A DNA stretch of 64,000 nucleotides from CAILZL01 sp963791615. GTDB taxonomy: Bacteria > Pseudomonadota > Gammaproteobacteria > Steroidobacterales > Steroidobacteraceae. Positions 8,290 to 17,117 of the stretch are shown one piece after another. Below the pieces are notes generated by a model. The model made no database searches. It was not told the DNA's origin and saw only the letters and a program-made list of their open reading frames with translations. Made by a program: the position numbers and the translations under genes. Positions within the stretch are counted from its first letter, which is position 1; each line of letters begins with the position of its first letter. The stretch is taken from NCBI GenBank assembly GCA_963791615.1, contig CAWBTE010000019.1:25955-89954 (forward strand). Reading direction: 5' to 3'.

Positions 8290-9246
8290 ATGAGTGTAGT
8301 ACCCAAGTCCTCAGTGTATTCAAAATCGGAGCTGGCCGTGTCAGGCAATCTGCCGTCAACTACTGCTTCTGTCATCGACCGCTTCCTGGATGCGGTCTGG
8401 ATGGAGCGTGGCCTGTCCCCTAACACCCTGTCGGCCTATCGCGCCGATCTGGCCGGCCTGGATCGCTGGTTGCGCGAGCGTGGCAGCCAGATCAGCACCG
8501 CGACTCGCGCCGATCTGCTGGCCTTCATGGCCTGGCGCGTCGAATCCGGCGCCCGGCCACGATCCACTGCCCGCCAACTGTCCAGCTTTCGTCGCTTCTA
8601 TCGTTACCTGTTGCGCGAGAGCGCGCTCAAGGAAGATCCCACCGCACAGATTGCCATGCCGAAGATTGGTCGGGCCTTGCCCAAGTCGCTGACTGAGGAA
8701 GAGGTGGATTCGCTGCTGAATGCGCCGGCCACCAAGGATCCGCTGGGCAATCGTGATCGCACCATGCTGGAGGTGCTGTACGCCACCGGCCTGCGTGTTT
8801 CCGAACTGGTGAATCTGAAAATCAATCAGGTCAATCTCAATCAGGGCGTGTTGCGCATCGTCGGCAAGGGCGATCGTGAACGGCTGATCCCGCTGGGTGA
8901 AGAATCCGTGAAGTGGCTGGTGCAGTTTGCGCAGGGTTCGCGCATGGAAATCCTGCTGGAGCGGCAAAGTGACTACCTGTTCCCGACGCGTCGCGGTGAT
9001 CACATGACCCGTCAGGCGTTCTGGCACATCATCAAACGCTATGCACTCAAGGGTGGCATCAACAAGGATCTGTCGCCGCATACGCTGCGTCATGCATTTG
9101 CCACTCACCTGCTGAATCATGGTGCTGACTTGCGTGTGGTGCAGATGTTGCTGGGGCACAGTGATTTGTCCACTACACAGATTTACACGCATGTGGCGCG
9201 CGAGCGCATGAAGGAATTACACGCGCAACATCATCCGAGGGGATGA
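8290..9246 (+). CDS. xerD: Site-specific tyrosine recombinase XerD
   Basis: A 318-residue tyrosine recombinase. The N-terminal core-binding domain (about residues 25-115) starts near FLDAVWMERGLSPNTLSAY. The catalytic residues are Arg in ATGLRVSEL, Lys in VGKGDRER, His and Arg in HTLRHAFATH, His in GHSDLSTTQIY, and the nucleophile Tyr in QIYTHV. XerD with XerC resolves chromosome dimers at dif. Length, motifs and lack of mobile-element context favour XerD over a phage integrase. The ATG at 8290 is used; an upstream GTG at 8284 is also in frame. A T-tailed terminator follows. Confidence 0.92.
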   Translation: MSVVPKSSVYSKSELAVSGNLPSTTASVIDRFLDAVWMERGLSPNTLSAYRADLAGLDRWLRERGSQISTATRADLLAFMAWRVESGARPRSTARQLSSFRRFYRYLLRESALKEDPTAQIAMPKIGRALPKSLTEEEVDSLLNAPATKDPLGNRDRTMLEVLYATGLRVSELVNLKINQVNLNQGVLRIVGKGDRERLIPLGEESVKWLVQFAQGSRMEILLERQSDYLFPTRRGDHMTRQAFWHIIKRYALKGGINKDLSPHTLRHAFATHLLNHGADLRVVQMLLGHSDLSTTQIYTHVARERMKELHAQHHPRG

Positions 9247-9258
9247 GGTTAAGTTGGT

Positions 9259-9368
9259 GTCGGTCTTGGGTCTGGGTTTGCCAAGACACGCTGCGAGTAC
9301 ATCCTTGTAAGCTCGACGGCCGGATCCTTCCGGCCGACGGTCTTGGCAAACCCAGACCCAAGACCGAC
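9259..9368. repeat. Palindromic repeat element: 29-bp perfect inverted repeat enclosing two hairpins
   Basis: The arm at 9259-9287 is the exact reverse complement of 9340-9368. The 52-bp interior contains an 8-bp hairpin (CGGCCGGA at 9317-9324 with TCCGGCCG at 9329-9336) and a smaller imperfect hairpin around GAGTACATCC and TGTAAGCTC. The whole 110-bp unit sits just after the xerD stop and before the xerD terminator. The two-hairpin layout resembles REP-doublet or MITE-like elements. No second copy is visible in the window. Confidence 0.75.
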
Positions 9369-9383
9369 TTGATTACAATTAAG

Positions 9384-9405
9384 GCCCGCAATAGCGGGCT
9401 TTTTT
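9384..9405 (+). terminator. Intrinsic terminator of xerD
   Basis: GCCCGC at 9384-9389 pairs with GCGGGC at 9394-9399 across an AATA loop, followed directly by six T. This is a canonical Rho-independent terminator for plus-strand transcription from xerD, through the palindromic repeat. Confidence 0.85.
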
Positions 9406-9598
9406 GCTGGTGAGGGGGTTGGCGAGCAAGCACCCGCGAGCAGTCGGCTATGATGGGTGCTTGTTGCCACATTCATGAGTCGTCCGTGAACACTGTAGAT
9501 CAAGTCATGCCCGCCAGAAACTGACACAACTGATTGCCCTTGCTTGCGCCTGCGGCACGGCGGTTGCCGCCGAGACGCAACCTGGAATTCTGGAGACG

Positions 9599-11569
9599 GT
9601 GATTGTCACCAGCCCACCACTGGCGCTGGGCGCTGAAGCATTTTCCACGATGCATCTTGCGGGAGACGAACTGGCAACTGCATCGCGTCTGGATGTGGGT
9701 TTGAGTCAGGTGCCCGGACTGTCGCTGTTCCGGCGTGACAGCAGTTTGTCGGCCAATCCCACCACACAAGGCATGTCATTGCGTTCCATTGCGCCTTCGG
9801 GTGCGGGTCGCGCGCTGGTCACGCTGGATGGCGTGCCGCTGAACGATCCGTTCGGCAACTGGGTGATCTGGAGCGCCTTGCCGCCTGAGGCGATTGCCGA
9901 AGCCGATGTAGTGCGTGGTGCGGGTGCAGGACCTTATGGTTCCGGTTCGCTCACGGGCGTGGTCACACTGACTGAACAGCGTGGTGTTGGCCTGACTGCT
10001 GTCAATGCCGAAATCGGCGAACTCGGGCAGCGTCGCATCGCTGCTGCGGGCGGCACAGACGTGGGTGGCGTAGCTCTGTTCGGTAGCGCTTCGGCGCAAC
10101 AATCAGACGGCTGGATTCCCATCTCAAGCAGGCAACGTGGCGCCGCAGATAACGAAGTGACACTCAGTGCCGCCAATGCTTCGTTACGCGGTGAGTTTCA
10201 ACCGGTTGCTGGCACCGCAGTCGCAATGCGCGTGGCCGCTTACAACGAACATCGCGATTCCGGATTGGTGGGCGCCAGCTCCAGCGCCAAGGGTGTGCTG
10301 GCCAGTGTTACGGCCGCGCATCCGGAGCAGGCGGGCGAACTGGGCTGGCGGTTGCAGACCTGGTGGCGCGACACCGATTTCACTAATCTTTCGGCTACTG
10401 TGGGCAGCGGCCGTGCCAGCACCACGCCCAGTAACGAGCAGTACGCAACGCCGGCAATCGGCTGGGGCGCCAACGCTGCCTTGCGGGGCCAGTTAGCCTG
10501 GTTGAACTGGGAAGTCGGGACCGATGTGCGCTACGCAAAGGGTGAGTCGCGCGAGTACTTTCAGTTGGTATCCGGCGCCTTCACCCAGGAACGAATTGCC
10601 GGTGGCAAGACGCTGATCAGCGGTGTGTACCTGGAAACGGCTGCACGCACGGAAAATTGGCTGGCCACAGTGGGGATTCGCGCCGATCAATGGCGCAGTT
10701 CCGATGGGCATCTCGTCCAGCGCGCCCGCTCTAATGGCGCGATCAGCCTGGAGCAGTATCCCGAATCCCAATCCGGTGTGGTGCCCACCGCGCGTGCCGG
10801 TATTCGCCGTGCATTTGCCGGCGGTACGTATCTGCGTGCGGCGGCATACAGCGGCTTTCGAACGCCATCGCTTAACGAACTGTATCGGCCGTTTCGTCTC
10901 GGCAATAACATCACCCAAGCCAATGCCGCATTGCGGCCGGAGCGCTTGTATGGCGTTGAGCTTGGCGCGGGTGGCGCGGTGGGGGTTTGGTCATGGGATC
11001 TGACGCTGTTCCAGAACCAGCTCAAGCATGCGATTACCAATGTCACCATTGGCCAGGGGCCGGGCACCTTTCCCGGCGCGGGCTTTGTGCCGGCGGGTGG
11101 CTTGTTGATCCAGCGGCAGAATGCCGGCGATATCGATGCGACCGGCCTTGAAGCCGAAATGCGCTGGCGACTGACGGACAAGTATTCCCTGCGCACCGCG
11201 CTGGCAGTGGTGGATGCAGAAGTGGATGGCGGCACGCAGGCGTCACAACTGACCGGCAAGCGTCCGGCACAAGCGCCGCGCAGCACGATTACAGCCGGAC
11301 TGGTAATGAAGCCCTTCGCGCACTGGGTCGGCAATCTCAACTATCGCTATGAAAGCGCGCGGTATGCCGACGACTTGAATACCCTGCAACTGGGATCGGC
11401 CAGTGCTGTCGATGCACGCATCACCTGGGCGCCATCACCGCGCTTCGGAATTTACGCAGCAGTCAACAATCTGCTTGATGCCGATATTGCCACCACCCGG
11501 ACCGCTGATAACGTGGTGAGTTACGCTGCGCCACGCACCTTCATGATCGGCGTGCGAGTGGGTTCCTGA
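9599..11569 (+). CDS. TonB-dependent outer-membrane receptor, probable 5' end disrupted
   Basis: The region encodes a plug domain (ALVTLDGVPLNDPFG, VVRGAGAGPYGSGSLTGVV) and a long beta-barrel ending AAPRTFMIGVRVGS, the layout of TonB-dependent receptors for siderophores, cobalamin or other large substrates. The GTG at 9599 is the first canonical start in frame, giving 656 residues. However, the frame is open upstream and encodes a signal-peptide-like segment (KLTQLIALACACGTAVAAE) and a TonB box (LETVIVTS) that this start would cut through. The likely original start is the ATG at 9507, now out of frame by one base. The substrate is unknown. Confidence 0.85.
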   Translation: MIVTSPPLALGAEAFSTMHLAGDELATASRLDVGLSQVPGLSLFRRDSSLSANPTTQGMSLRSIAPSGAGRALVTLDGVPLNDPFGNWVIWSALPPEAIAEADVVRGAGAGPYGSGSLTGVVTLTEQRGVGLTAVNAEIGELGQRRIAAAGGTDVGGVALFGSASAQQSDGWIPISSRQRGAADNEVTLSAANASLRGEFQPVAGTAVAMRVAAYNEHRDSGLVGASSSAKGVLASVTAAHPEQAGELGWRLQTWWRDTDFTNLSATVGSGRASTTPSNEQYATPAIGWGANAALRGQLAWLNWEVGTDVRYAKGESREYFQLVSGAFTQERIAGGKTLISGVYLETAARTENWLATVGIRADQWRSSDGHLVQRARSNGAISLEQYPESQSGVVPTARAGIRRAFAGGTYLRAAAYSGFRTPSLNELYRPFRLGNNITQANAALRPERLYGVELGAGGAVGVWSWDLTLFQNQLKHAITNVTIGQGPGTFPGAGFVPAGGLLIQRQNAGDIDATGLEAEMRWRLTDKYSLRTALAVVDAEVDGGTQASQLTGKRPAQAPRSTITAGLVMKPFAHWVGNLNYRYESARYADDLNTLQLGSASAVDARITWAPSPRFGIYAAVNNLLDADIATTRTADNVVSYAAPRTFMIGVRVGS

Positions 11570-11580
11570 TCGCAAAACAA

Positions 11581-11616
11581 AAGGCCCGCCCAACTTGGAA
11601 TTATTGGGCGGGCCTT
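11581..11616. terminator. Bidirectional terminator between the receptor and ferredoxin genes
   Basis: A 13-bp perfect stem (11581-11593 with 11604-11616, core GGCCCGCCCAA) with a 10-nt loop lies between the converging receptor and fdxA genes. The A-rich flank at 11574-11582 supplies a T-rich tail for minus-strand transcripts from fdxA. On the plus strand only TT follows the stem, so termination is probably stronger for fdxA. Confidence 0.75.
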
Positions 11617-11641
11617 CATGTTCACGCCCTGAAGAGGGTGA

Positions 11642-11965
11642 TTAACGCTCCAGCAGCTTCAGCTTGTCAGCCTTGCCATCCCAGTCCTTGGCATCGGCGG
11701 GCGGGGTCTTGCGTTCGGTAATCACCGGCCAGTTCTTGGCCAGCTCGGCATTGAGCTTGAGGAACTGTTCCTGACCCTTGGGCACTTCTTCTTCCGAGTG
11801 GATGGCTTCGGCCGGACATTCCGGTTCGCACAGGGTGCAGTCAATGCATTCATCCGGGTCGATCACCAGAAAGTTCGGGCCTTCATGGAAGCAGTCCACC
11901 GGGCAAACTTCCACGCAATCCATGTACTTGCATTTGATGCAGTTTTCGGTGACGACAAAGGTCAT
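11642..11965 (-). CDS. fdxA: 7Fe ferredoxin (FdxA type)
   Basis: A 107-residue ferredoxin with two cluster-binding regions. The N-terminal CIKCKYMDCVEVCPVDCF and the second CIDCTLCEPECP motif fit one [3Fe-4S] and one [4Fe-4S] cluster, followed by the long C-terminal extension of the FdxA (Azotobacter FdI-like) group. It is a cytoplasmic low-potential electron carrier. It is monocistronic and ends at the bidirectional hairpin shared with the receptor gene. Confidence 0.93.
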   Translation of the reverse strand: MTFVVTENCIKCKYMDCVEVCPVDCFHEGPNFLVIDPDECIDCTLCEPECPAEAIHSEEEVPKGQEQFLKLNAELAKNWPVITERKTPPADAKDWDGKADKLKLLER

Positions 11966-12064
11966 TGAGCAGCTCCAGAAACCAGGGCGCGTCGGTGGCG
12001 ACGCGAGGGGCCGCTATTCTGCCAAACCGCAGCCGGATCGCAAGCCGGGTTTTTGCCGGGCTAC

Positions 12065-12592
12065 TCAGGGGATAGTGTGCAGATGCAGGGGTTCACGACC
12101 CGCGGCGCGGTCTTCCAGGAAACGCTCCAGACTGAAGCGGATGCTCTCAAAGGCGAGGTCTGGCCACGGAATTTCATGTGCCTGTACCAGTTTGACCTCA
12201 AGGCTTTCCGGGCCGATGCCAAAATCGAGGTTACGCAGCCGGGCGCGGAACATCATGTGTACCTGGTGGGTATGCAGGACGTTGACGACCGCCAGCAGCG
12301 AGCCGATTTCCACATCGGCCAAGGCTTCCTCCTGGGCCTCGCGCGCTGCGCCATCCTGTACGGTTTCGCCGTTTTCCATGAAGCCGGCCGGCAGGGTCCA
12401 GTAGCCAAGCCGGGGTTCAATGGCGCGTCGGCAGATCAAGATCCTGTCTTCCCACACAGGCACACAACCGGCAATGATGCGCGGGTTCTGATAGTGGATG
12501 GTGTGGCACGCCGGACAGACGTGGCGGGGCAGGTGGTCGCCGGACGGAATTTCGACCTGGACAGTATGGCCGCAGTGGCAACAGAACTTCAT
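12065..12592 (-). CDS. Nudix hydrolase with N-terminal zinc ribbon
   Basis: A 175-residue protein. Two CxxC pairs (CCHCG and CPAC) in the first 30 residues form a zinc ribbon. The Nudix box follows at about residues 70-95 (GFMENGETVQDGAAREAQEE), giving G-X5-E-X7-R-E-X2-E-E. Members of this group hydrolyse nucleoside diphosphate derivatives such as ADP-ribose or NADH. No NudC-specific SQPWPFP motif is seen, so the substrate is left open. The neighbouring thioesterase gene is on the same strand 30 nt upstream. Confidence 0.87.
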   Translation of the reverse strand: MKFCCHCGHTVQVEIPSGDHLPRHVCPACHTIHYQNPRIIAGCVPVWEDRILICRRAIEPRLGYWTLPAGFMENGETVQDGAAREAQEEALADVEIGSLLAVVNVLHTHQVHMMFRARLRNLDFGIGPESLEVKLVQAHEIPWPDLAFESIRFSLERFLEDRAAGREPLHLHTIP

Positions 12593-12622
12593 GGTGGACT
12601 TGCTGGACGATTGATTGGCGAA

Positions 12623-13123
12623 TTATGGCAGCACTGCCTGTTTCTGGCTTGCATCGAATCGCACCAACGCGACAAACTCACCCTTGAAGTTGCCAACGGG
12701 TTGGCCCAGGTACTCAAGGATCGAGACGACTGAAATTCTGGCCTTGCCCTTGCGCGCCAGCACTCGCATGAACGACGGCCATTGCGCTGGTTCTTCCAGA
12801 CAGGACCACGCAACGAACTCGCCCTGAATGGGCAACTCATACTCCATGGTGTTGCGCTGGATCACCAGCCGGCAAGTTATGCCCTCAGTTCGCAAGCGAG
12901 TATGCAGCAATGACCATGCTGCGAGGATGGCCAGCGCAGAGGCGCTGCCACCGAACACCGTTTCCCGGTGGTTGATGTTCGGCTCAAGCGGCGCCCGCAG
13001 CACAACCGACTCGGGTGCAATCGAATCCACTGAAATCTGCATGGCAGCGGAAAGTGGAATGTGACTATGCAGGTATTGCTGAAGTTCAGCAGCTGTCATG
13101 GCGTGTGGTTGGATCTGGCTCAA
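12623..13123 (-). CDS. Hotdog-fold thioesterase (YiiD C-terminal type)
   Basis: A 166-residue single-domain protein. The segment NINHRETVFGGSASALAILAAWSLLH matches the putative thioesterase domain found at the C-terminus of YiiD. The predicted role is hydrolysis of an acyl-CoA or acyl-ACP thioester in the cytoplasm; the substrate is unknown. Its start overlaps the stop of the VOC gene by 4 nt (ATGA), so the two are co-translated. It precedes the Nudix gene and may form a three-gene operon with both. Confidence 0.8.
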   Translation of the reverse strand: MSQIQPHAMTAAELQQYLHSHIPLSAAMQISVDSIAPESVVLRAPLEPNINHRETVFGGSASALAILAAWSLLHTRLRTEGITCRLVIQRNTMEYELPIQGEFVAWSCLEEPAQWPSFMRVLARKGKARISVVSILEYLGQPVGNFKGEFVALVRFDASQKQAVLP

Positions 13124-13512
13124 ACCGTTATCTCGATGCGATTGCCATCAGGATCAAGAACCACACTTTCGTAGTAACCATCGCCAGTATGCCTTGGGCC
13201 ATCCAGCACGGGGAAGCCATCCGCCTTCAGACGCATTGTGAGTTCATCCACCGATTGCTCCGAACCCACAGAGATCGCCAGGTGCGTGAGGCCCATGCGC
13301 TGCGCGCCCGGCTCTATGGCAACGGGACTCAGCGTCGATGTCTTCATGAGTTCCATTCGAGGCCCATCCGTGAAGCTCAGGAAGCAGGACTCGAATCCTT
13401 TCGCTTCATTCTTGTATCCGGCGTTCGCTGTCGCAGCAAAGTACTTCATATAGAAGGCTTTGCAGCGCTCGATGTCTGTTGTCCAGAGGGCTATGTGTTC
13501 GATGCGCATCAT
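13120..13512 (-). CDS. VOC-family (glyoxalase I-like) protein
   Basis: A 130-residue protein with the two-module vicinal-oxygen-chelate fold. It starts MMRIEHIALWTTDIERCKAFY, has GLTHLAISVGS at the domain middle and ends LDPDGNRIEITV. Metal ligands expected of the family are visible: His6 near the N-terminus, a Glu in MELMKT, His in LTHLAI and the C-terminal Glu in IEI. Lactoylglutathione lyase is possible, but a dioxygenase or resistance role cannot be excluded. First gene of the thioesterase-Nudix group. Confidence 0.82.
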   Translation of the reverse strand: MMRIEHIALWTTDIERCKAFYMKYFAATANAGYKNEAKGFESCFLSFTDGPRMELMKTSTLSPVAIEPGAQRMGLTHLAISVGSEQSVDELTMRLKADGFPVLDGPRHTGDGYYESVVLDPDGNRIEITV

Positions 13513-13611
13513 TGTCCGGAAGAAAGGGGCTCTATGGTTCGATACTGACGTTCGAGCTTAACGTTTGACTTAGAGTGCTTGCGCGGTACACATCGGGTTT
13601 GAGTATTTCCA

Positions 13612-14015
13612 TCACGCGCGACGGCTTGGCCACTCGTTGAACTCGAACTGCTTGACAACCCATGTGCGTGCTTTAGTGCCGAGCATGAAGCGCTTCAGGC
13701 CTTGCAGATCTTCGTGCCCTTTGACGACTTGCATGAGCCATTGGACAAGCCTTTACCTCGATGTGCCTCAAGAATGAATACATCAGCGAGAAAGGCGAAC
13801 GTAGCTTTGTCGGTAACAACGCGAGCGAACCCTACTTGCTCGGCTCCTCGGTACAGGCCGAAACACAATGAGTTGTTTATGGCTCGCTCGACTACAGCGC
13901 GCGGAATACCAAGTGACCAGTAGCTTTGCGTGAGAAACGCGTGAATGACGGCGATATCCAGCCGCTCGGGCTTAGTAGAGATCTCGTACTCGTGGAATTG
14001 ATTGTTGGCTGGCAT
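13612..14015 (-). pseudogene. GNAT N-acetyltransferase, frameshifted
   Basis: The start MPANNQFHEYEISTKPERLD and the middle (YWSLGIPRAVVERAINNSLCFG, ADVFILEAHRGKGLS) match a small GNAT family with the acetyl-CoA loop HRGKG. One base is missing near 13741. The original frame then stops after about 20 unrelated residues, while the next frame continues WLMQVVKGHEDLQGLKRFML as expected, to a TGA at 13612. The length over both frames (about 134 residues) is normal. It is either a recent pseudogene or a sequencing error. The substrate is unknown. Confidence 0.7.
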
Positions 14016-14303
14016 ATGAAGCGCTCTAACTACAATACAAGTAGAGGTCATTGTTACAGGCCCTGAATGGCCATTTATAAAGGGACTTGATACCGTATAT
14101 CGACATGACCTTCTCCTGCTTTCCCTTGACTAACAATTACTTGTGTTCTTTGTAGTCGATGATAATGAAAAAAGCAAAAGGGACTTGGGAACGGTGGTTC
14201 CCGGTGGCCATTCGAAGGACAGTTTGCAAGACATGGCGAAACCGTAAGCATCTCGTGTAACTACTTTTATACTGTGTCTTTAAGCAAGACTTGACACGCG
14301 CAC

Positions 14304-15518
14304 GTGACAACACAACAAGACAAAAACCAGTCGGACAACTACATCTCCATGGCGGTCATTGCGCTGGCGCTGGCGGCGTTTGCCAACGGCATTTCGCAAC
14401 GCGTCACCGATCCCATGTTGCCGCGTCTGGCCAGTGAGTTTTTGCTGCCGCTGGGTACGGTGTCGTGGGTGGTGACCAGCTTCACCTTGGGCAATGCCCT
14501 GTGTCAGATGTTTTTTGGGCCGATTGGCGATCGCTATGGCAAGTATCTGGTGGTGGCCTGGGTCTGTGTGGCGGCCAGTGTAGCGTCGTTACTGTGCGCG
14601 TTAGCGCCGACGCTGCCGTTGTTGCTGGCCGGGCGTGCGTTGGCAGGTGGAATGATCGCGGCGATTATTCCGCTGGCCATGGCCTGGATTGGCGATGTGG
14701 TGCCTTATGAGCGCCGCCAGCCGGTGCTGGCGCAGTTTCTGATCGGACAGATTCTGGGTGTATCAGCCGGGCAGCTGATGGGCGGTCTTTCTGCCGACTA
14801 CTTCAGCTGGCGCGCCCCGTTTTTTGTGGTGGCTGCCGTGCTGTTGCTGGATGCCGCGTTATTGTTTGCCGTACGCCGGCGGCTGCCGGCATCGGCATTG
14901 CTTACCCGTCGCGGTGAAGGCCATGTCCTGCAGCATATGTGGCGCGAGATATCTCTGGTCATGGCGCAGAGTTGGGCGCGTGTGGTGTTGCTCACGGTGT
15001 TTCTGGAAGGCGCGTTCGTATTTGGCGCCTTTGCGTTTTTCGCTTCGCATATCCATCACGTGCTGGCGGTGTCTTTGACGGTGGCGGGCGCCATTGTCAT
15101 GTTGTTTGGTTTCGGCGGCGTGTTATTTGCTGTGGCATCAAGGCGCTTGTTGCCGCGCCTGGGCGAAGCCGGTCTGGCGCGCTGGGGTGCGGGCATCATG
15201 CTGGTGTCATTGAGCGTTATTGCGCTGGGCAACACTCTCGGAATTGTGGCGCTGGGTTGCTTCAGCTTGGGCTTGGGGTTTTACATGCTGCATAACACGC
15301 TGCAGACCAATGCCACGCAAATGGCGCCAGAGCGTCGCGGCGCCGCCATGTCGGCGTTTGCGTTTTGCTACTTTCTTGGCCAGTCGGTGGGAGTGGCGAC
15401 GGCTGGGTTGCTGGTGGGACACATCGGCACATCCAGTGTGATTTTCGCCGCCGGTCCGGGTGTACTGCTGGTGGCGCTTTATTTTGTGCGCGCCAAGGCT
15501 CGGCCGGCATCGAGGTGA
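14304..15518 (+). CDS. MFS transporter (DHA1-like)
   Basis: A 404-residue integral membrane protein with about 12 hydrophobic segments. The MFS loop 2-3 motif is GPIGDRYGKYLVV near residues 72-84, and the TM4 region contains GRALAGGMIAAIIPLAMAWIGD. This fits drug/H+ antiporters of the DHA1 group, which export small molecules. It starts with GTG at 14304. It appears monocistronic, and the 288 nt upstream hold no convincing gene. The substrate cannot be predicted. Confidence 0.85.
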   Translation: MTTQQDKNQSDNYISMAVIALALAAFANGISQRVTDPMLPRLASEFLLPLGTVSWVVTSFTLGNALCQMFFGPIGDRYGKYLVVAWVCVAASVASLLCALAPTLPLLLAGRALAGGMIAAIIPLAMAWIGDVVPYERRQPVLAQFLIGQILGVSAGQLMGGLSADYFSWRAPFFVVAAVLLLDAALLFAVRRRLPASALLTRRGEGHVLQHMWREISLVMAQSWARVVLLTVFLEGAFVFGAFAFFASHIHHVLAVSLTVAGAIVMLFGFGGVLFAVASRRLLPRLGEAGLARWGAGIMLVSLSVIALGNTLGIVALGCFSLGLGFYMLHNTLQTNATQMAPERRGAAMSAFAFCYFLGQSVGVATAGLLVGHIGTSSVIFAAGPGVLLVALYFVRAKARPASR

Positions 15519-15581
15519 CGAGCTGCTGGGTATCTGTAGTACGCTCTAATCCTGATCAAATCTTCGTTGTCTGGAGTTGTC

Positions 15582-15968
15582 ATGAATTCAAAAGCACGTC
15601 GCCCCTTGGTGAAAGTGGCCAGCGTCCTGGCATTAGCCAAACAGCGTTTAAAAGATGCCAAGCAGAAAGTCGCCGCCGTCAAGGAGGTACTGCAGGCCAC
15701 CAGGAATCTGCTCAAAGCCGCCAAGAAAGATTTGAAGGACGCCAGGAAAGCAGCCAAAGCGGCCAAGGCTGCTACCAGGACACCATTGAAGGTGACAGCC
15801 AGCAAGAAGAAGTCGGCTGTAGTTAAGAAGAAAAAGATCGGCAAGTCAGCGGTCAAAGCGCCAGCGCCCAAACAACGCAAGAAAGCAGTCAAGCCTGCTG
15901 CGGATGGCAAGTCAGTGGCAGTTGAAAAATCAGCCGTGCTGGGCGCGGATGCAGCGGCAAGCAAGTAA
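15582..15968 (+). CDS. Lysine/alanine-rich histone H1-like protein
   Basis: A 128-residue basic protein built almost entirely of Lys, Ala and Val. The first half is a predicted amphipathic helix or coiled coil (AKQRLKDAKQKVAAVKEVL). The second half is a disordered Lys-rich tail with KKSAVVKKKKIGKSAVKAP. This composition resembles bacterial histone H1-like DNA-binding proteins such as the AlgP/AlgR3 tail. The ATG at 15582 follows GGAG at 7 nt. It presumably binds DNA or RNA non-specifically, but this is inferred from composition only. Confidence 0.65.
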   Translation: MNSKARRPLVKVASVLALAKQRLKDAKQKVAAVKEVLQATRNLLKAAKKDLKDARKAAKAAKAATRTPLKVTASKKKSAVVKKKKIGKSAVKAPAPKQRKKAVKPAADGKSVAVEKSAVLGADAAASK

Positions 15969-15980
15969 CGGCCAGATTGA

Positions 15981-17117
15981 TCAGCTGTTGACGGTCATCA
16001 CTCGGCCTTCGCGCATGCGCACGCATTGCATGGTGATGCCCAGTTCTTCCTGATAGCGGGGGATGACCCGCGCTTCAATTTCGGTGACCAGCGATATCGC
16101 CAGTCCTTTTGCGCCGGCGCGTCCGGTACGGCCAACGCGGTGCAGGTAGGCTTTGCTCAGGGTGGGTGCATCGAAATTGAAGATGTGTGTGACGCCCTTG
16201 ATGTCGAGGCCACGCGCGGCAACGTCGGAGGCGATCAGCACGCGCAGCTCACCACTGCGGAAACCTTCCATTGCCTGCTTGCGGGCATGTTTGTCGAGCG
16301 CTGCGTTGAGGTCGGCGGCGGGAATATGGTGATGCGCAAGTTTCAGCGCAATTTTTTCTGCAAGATCATTGCGATGCACGAACACGATGGCGCGTTCGGG
16401 TTCCAGTGCATGCAGCAGCTTGCGTAACTCATCCGGCTTGTCGCGTTCTTCGCAGATGAGATAGAGATGTTCAATGTTTTCATTCACTGGTGCGACGCCG
16501 GCCTGCAGCATCGTCAGCGTGGGCGCCAGCGTCCTGATGATCGACAGGCTTTCAGACTCTTGTGTGGCCGAGGCAAACACCAGTTGTCGCGTGTGTGGCG
16601 CCGCCTGAATGATTGCACGAACGGCGGTCAGGCTTTCTTCACTCAGCAGTCGATCTGCTTCGTCAATGACGATGCTGCGCAGCTGCTGCGCCTTGAGCTT
16701 GCCCTTGCTGATCAGTTCACCGATGCGGCCCGGTGAGCCCACCACCAGATGCGGCTTCTTCTTCAGCTTGTCGAGCTGACGGTCCAGTGATGTGCCACCG
16801 ATCAGCAACAGCGTACGAATGGGCCAGCCGGCATTCTGTGCGAGGTCGGTGCATTGCCGTTGAATCTGGATGGCCAGCTCATGGGTGGGCGCAACGATAA
16901 TCGCCTGCGTAGCCGCCAGCGCCGCATCCAGACGACAGAAAATCGGCAGCAGGTAGGCCAGCGTCTTGCCGGTGCCCGTCTCGGCGTGCAGATAGGCATC
17001 CTGACCCGCCAGCAGAATCGGCAGTGCCGCGCTCTGGATCGGCGTGGGTTCGGTAATCTGTTGCTTGAGCAGGGCGGCGATGAGTGCAGGCGGTATCTGC
17101 AATTCAGTAAATGTCAT
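15981..17117 (-). CDS. DEAD-box ATP-dependent RNA helicase
   Basis: A 378-residue helicase with the core motifs in order: TPIQ Q-motif, AETGTGKT, PTHELA (variant of PTRELA), SPGR (variant of TPGR), DEAD, SAT, VFVHR, RGLDI and HRVGRTGR. There is almost no C-terminal extension, so RNA specificity is not evident. The role is RNA unwinding in ribosome assembly or mRNA decay. Its start overlaps the transglutaminase stop by 4 nt (ATGA). It converges with the histone-like gene, separated by 12 nt with no clear terminator. Confidence 0.9.
   Translation of the reverse strand: MTFTELQIPPALIAALLKQQITEPTPIQSAALPILLAGQDAYLHAETGTGKTLAYLLPIFCRLDAALAATQAIIVAPTHELAIQIQRQCTDLAQNAGWPIRTLLLIGGTSLDRQLDKLKKKPHLVVGSPGRIGELISKGKLKAQQLRSIVIDEADRLLSEESLTAVRAIIQAAPHTRQLVFASATQESESLSIIRTLAPTLTMLQAGVAPVNENIEHLYLICEERDKPDELRKLLHALEPERAIVFVHRNDLAEKIALKLAHHHIPAADLNAALDKHARKQAMEGFRSGELRVLIASDVAARGLDIKGVTHIFNFDAPTLSKAYLHRVGRTGRAGAKGLAISLVTEIEARVIPRYQEELGITMQCVRMREGRVMTVNS

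Noticed and set aside
14159..14260. A 33-codon plus-strand frame starting MIMKKAKGTWERWF in the region before the MFS gene.
   Set aside because: It has no ribosome site, no second copy and no recognisable family. A basic Trp-rich peptide this short can arise by chance.
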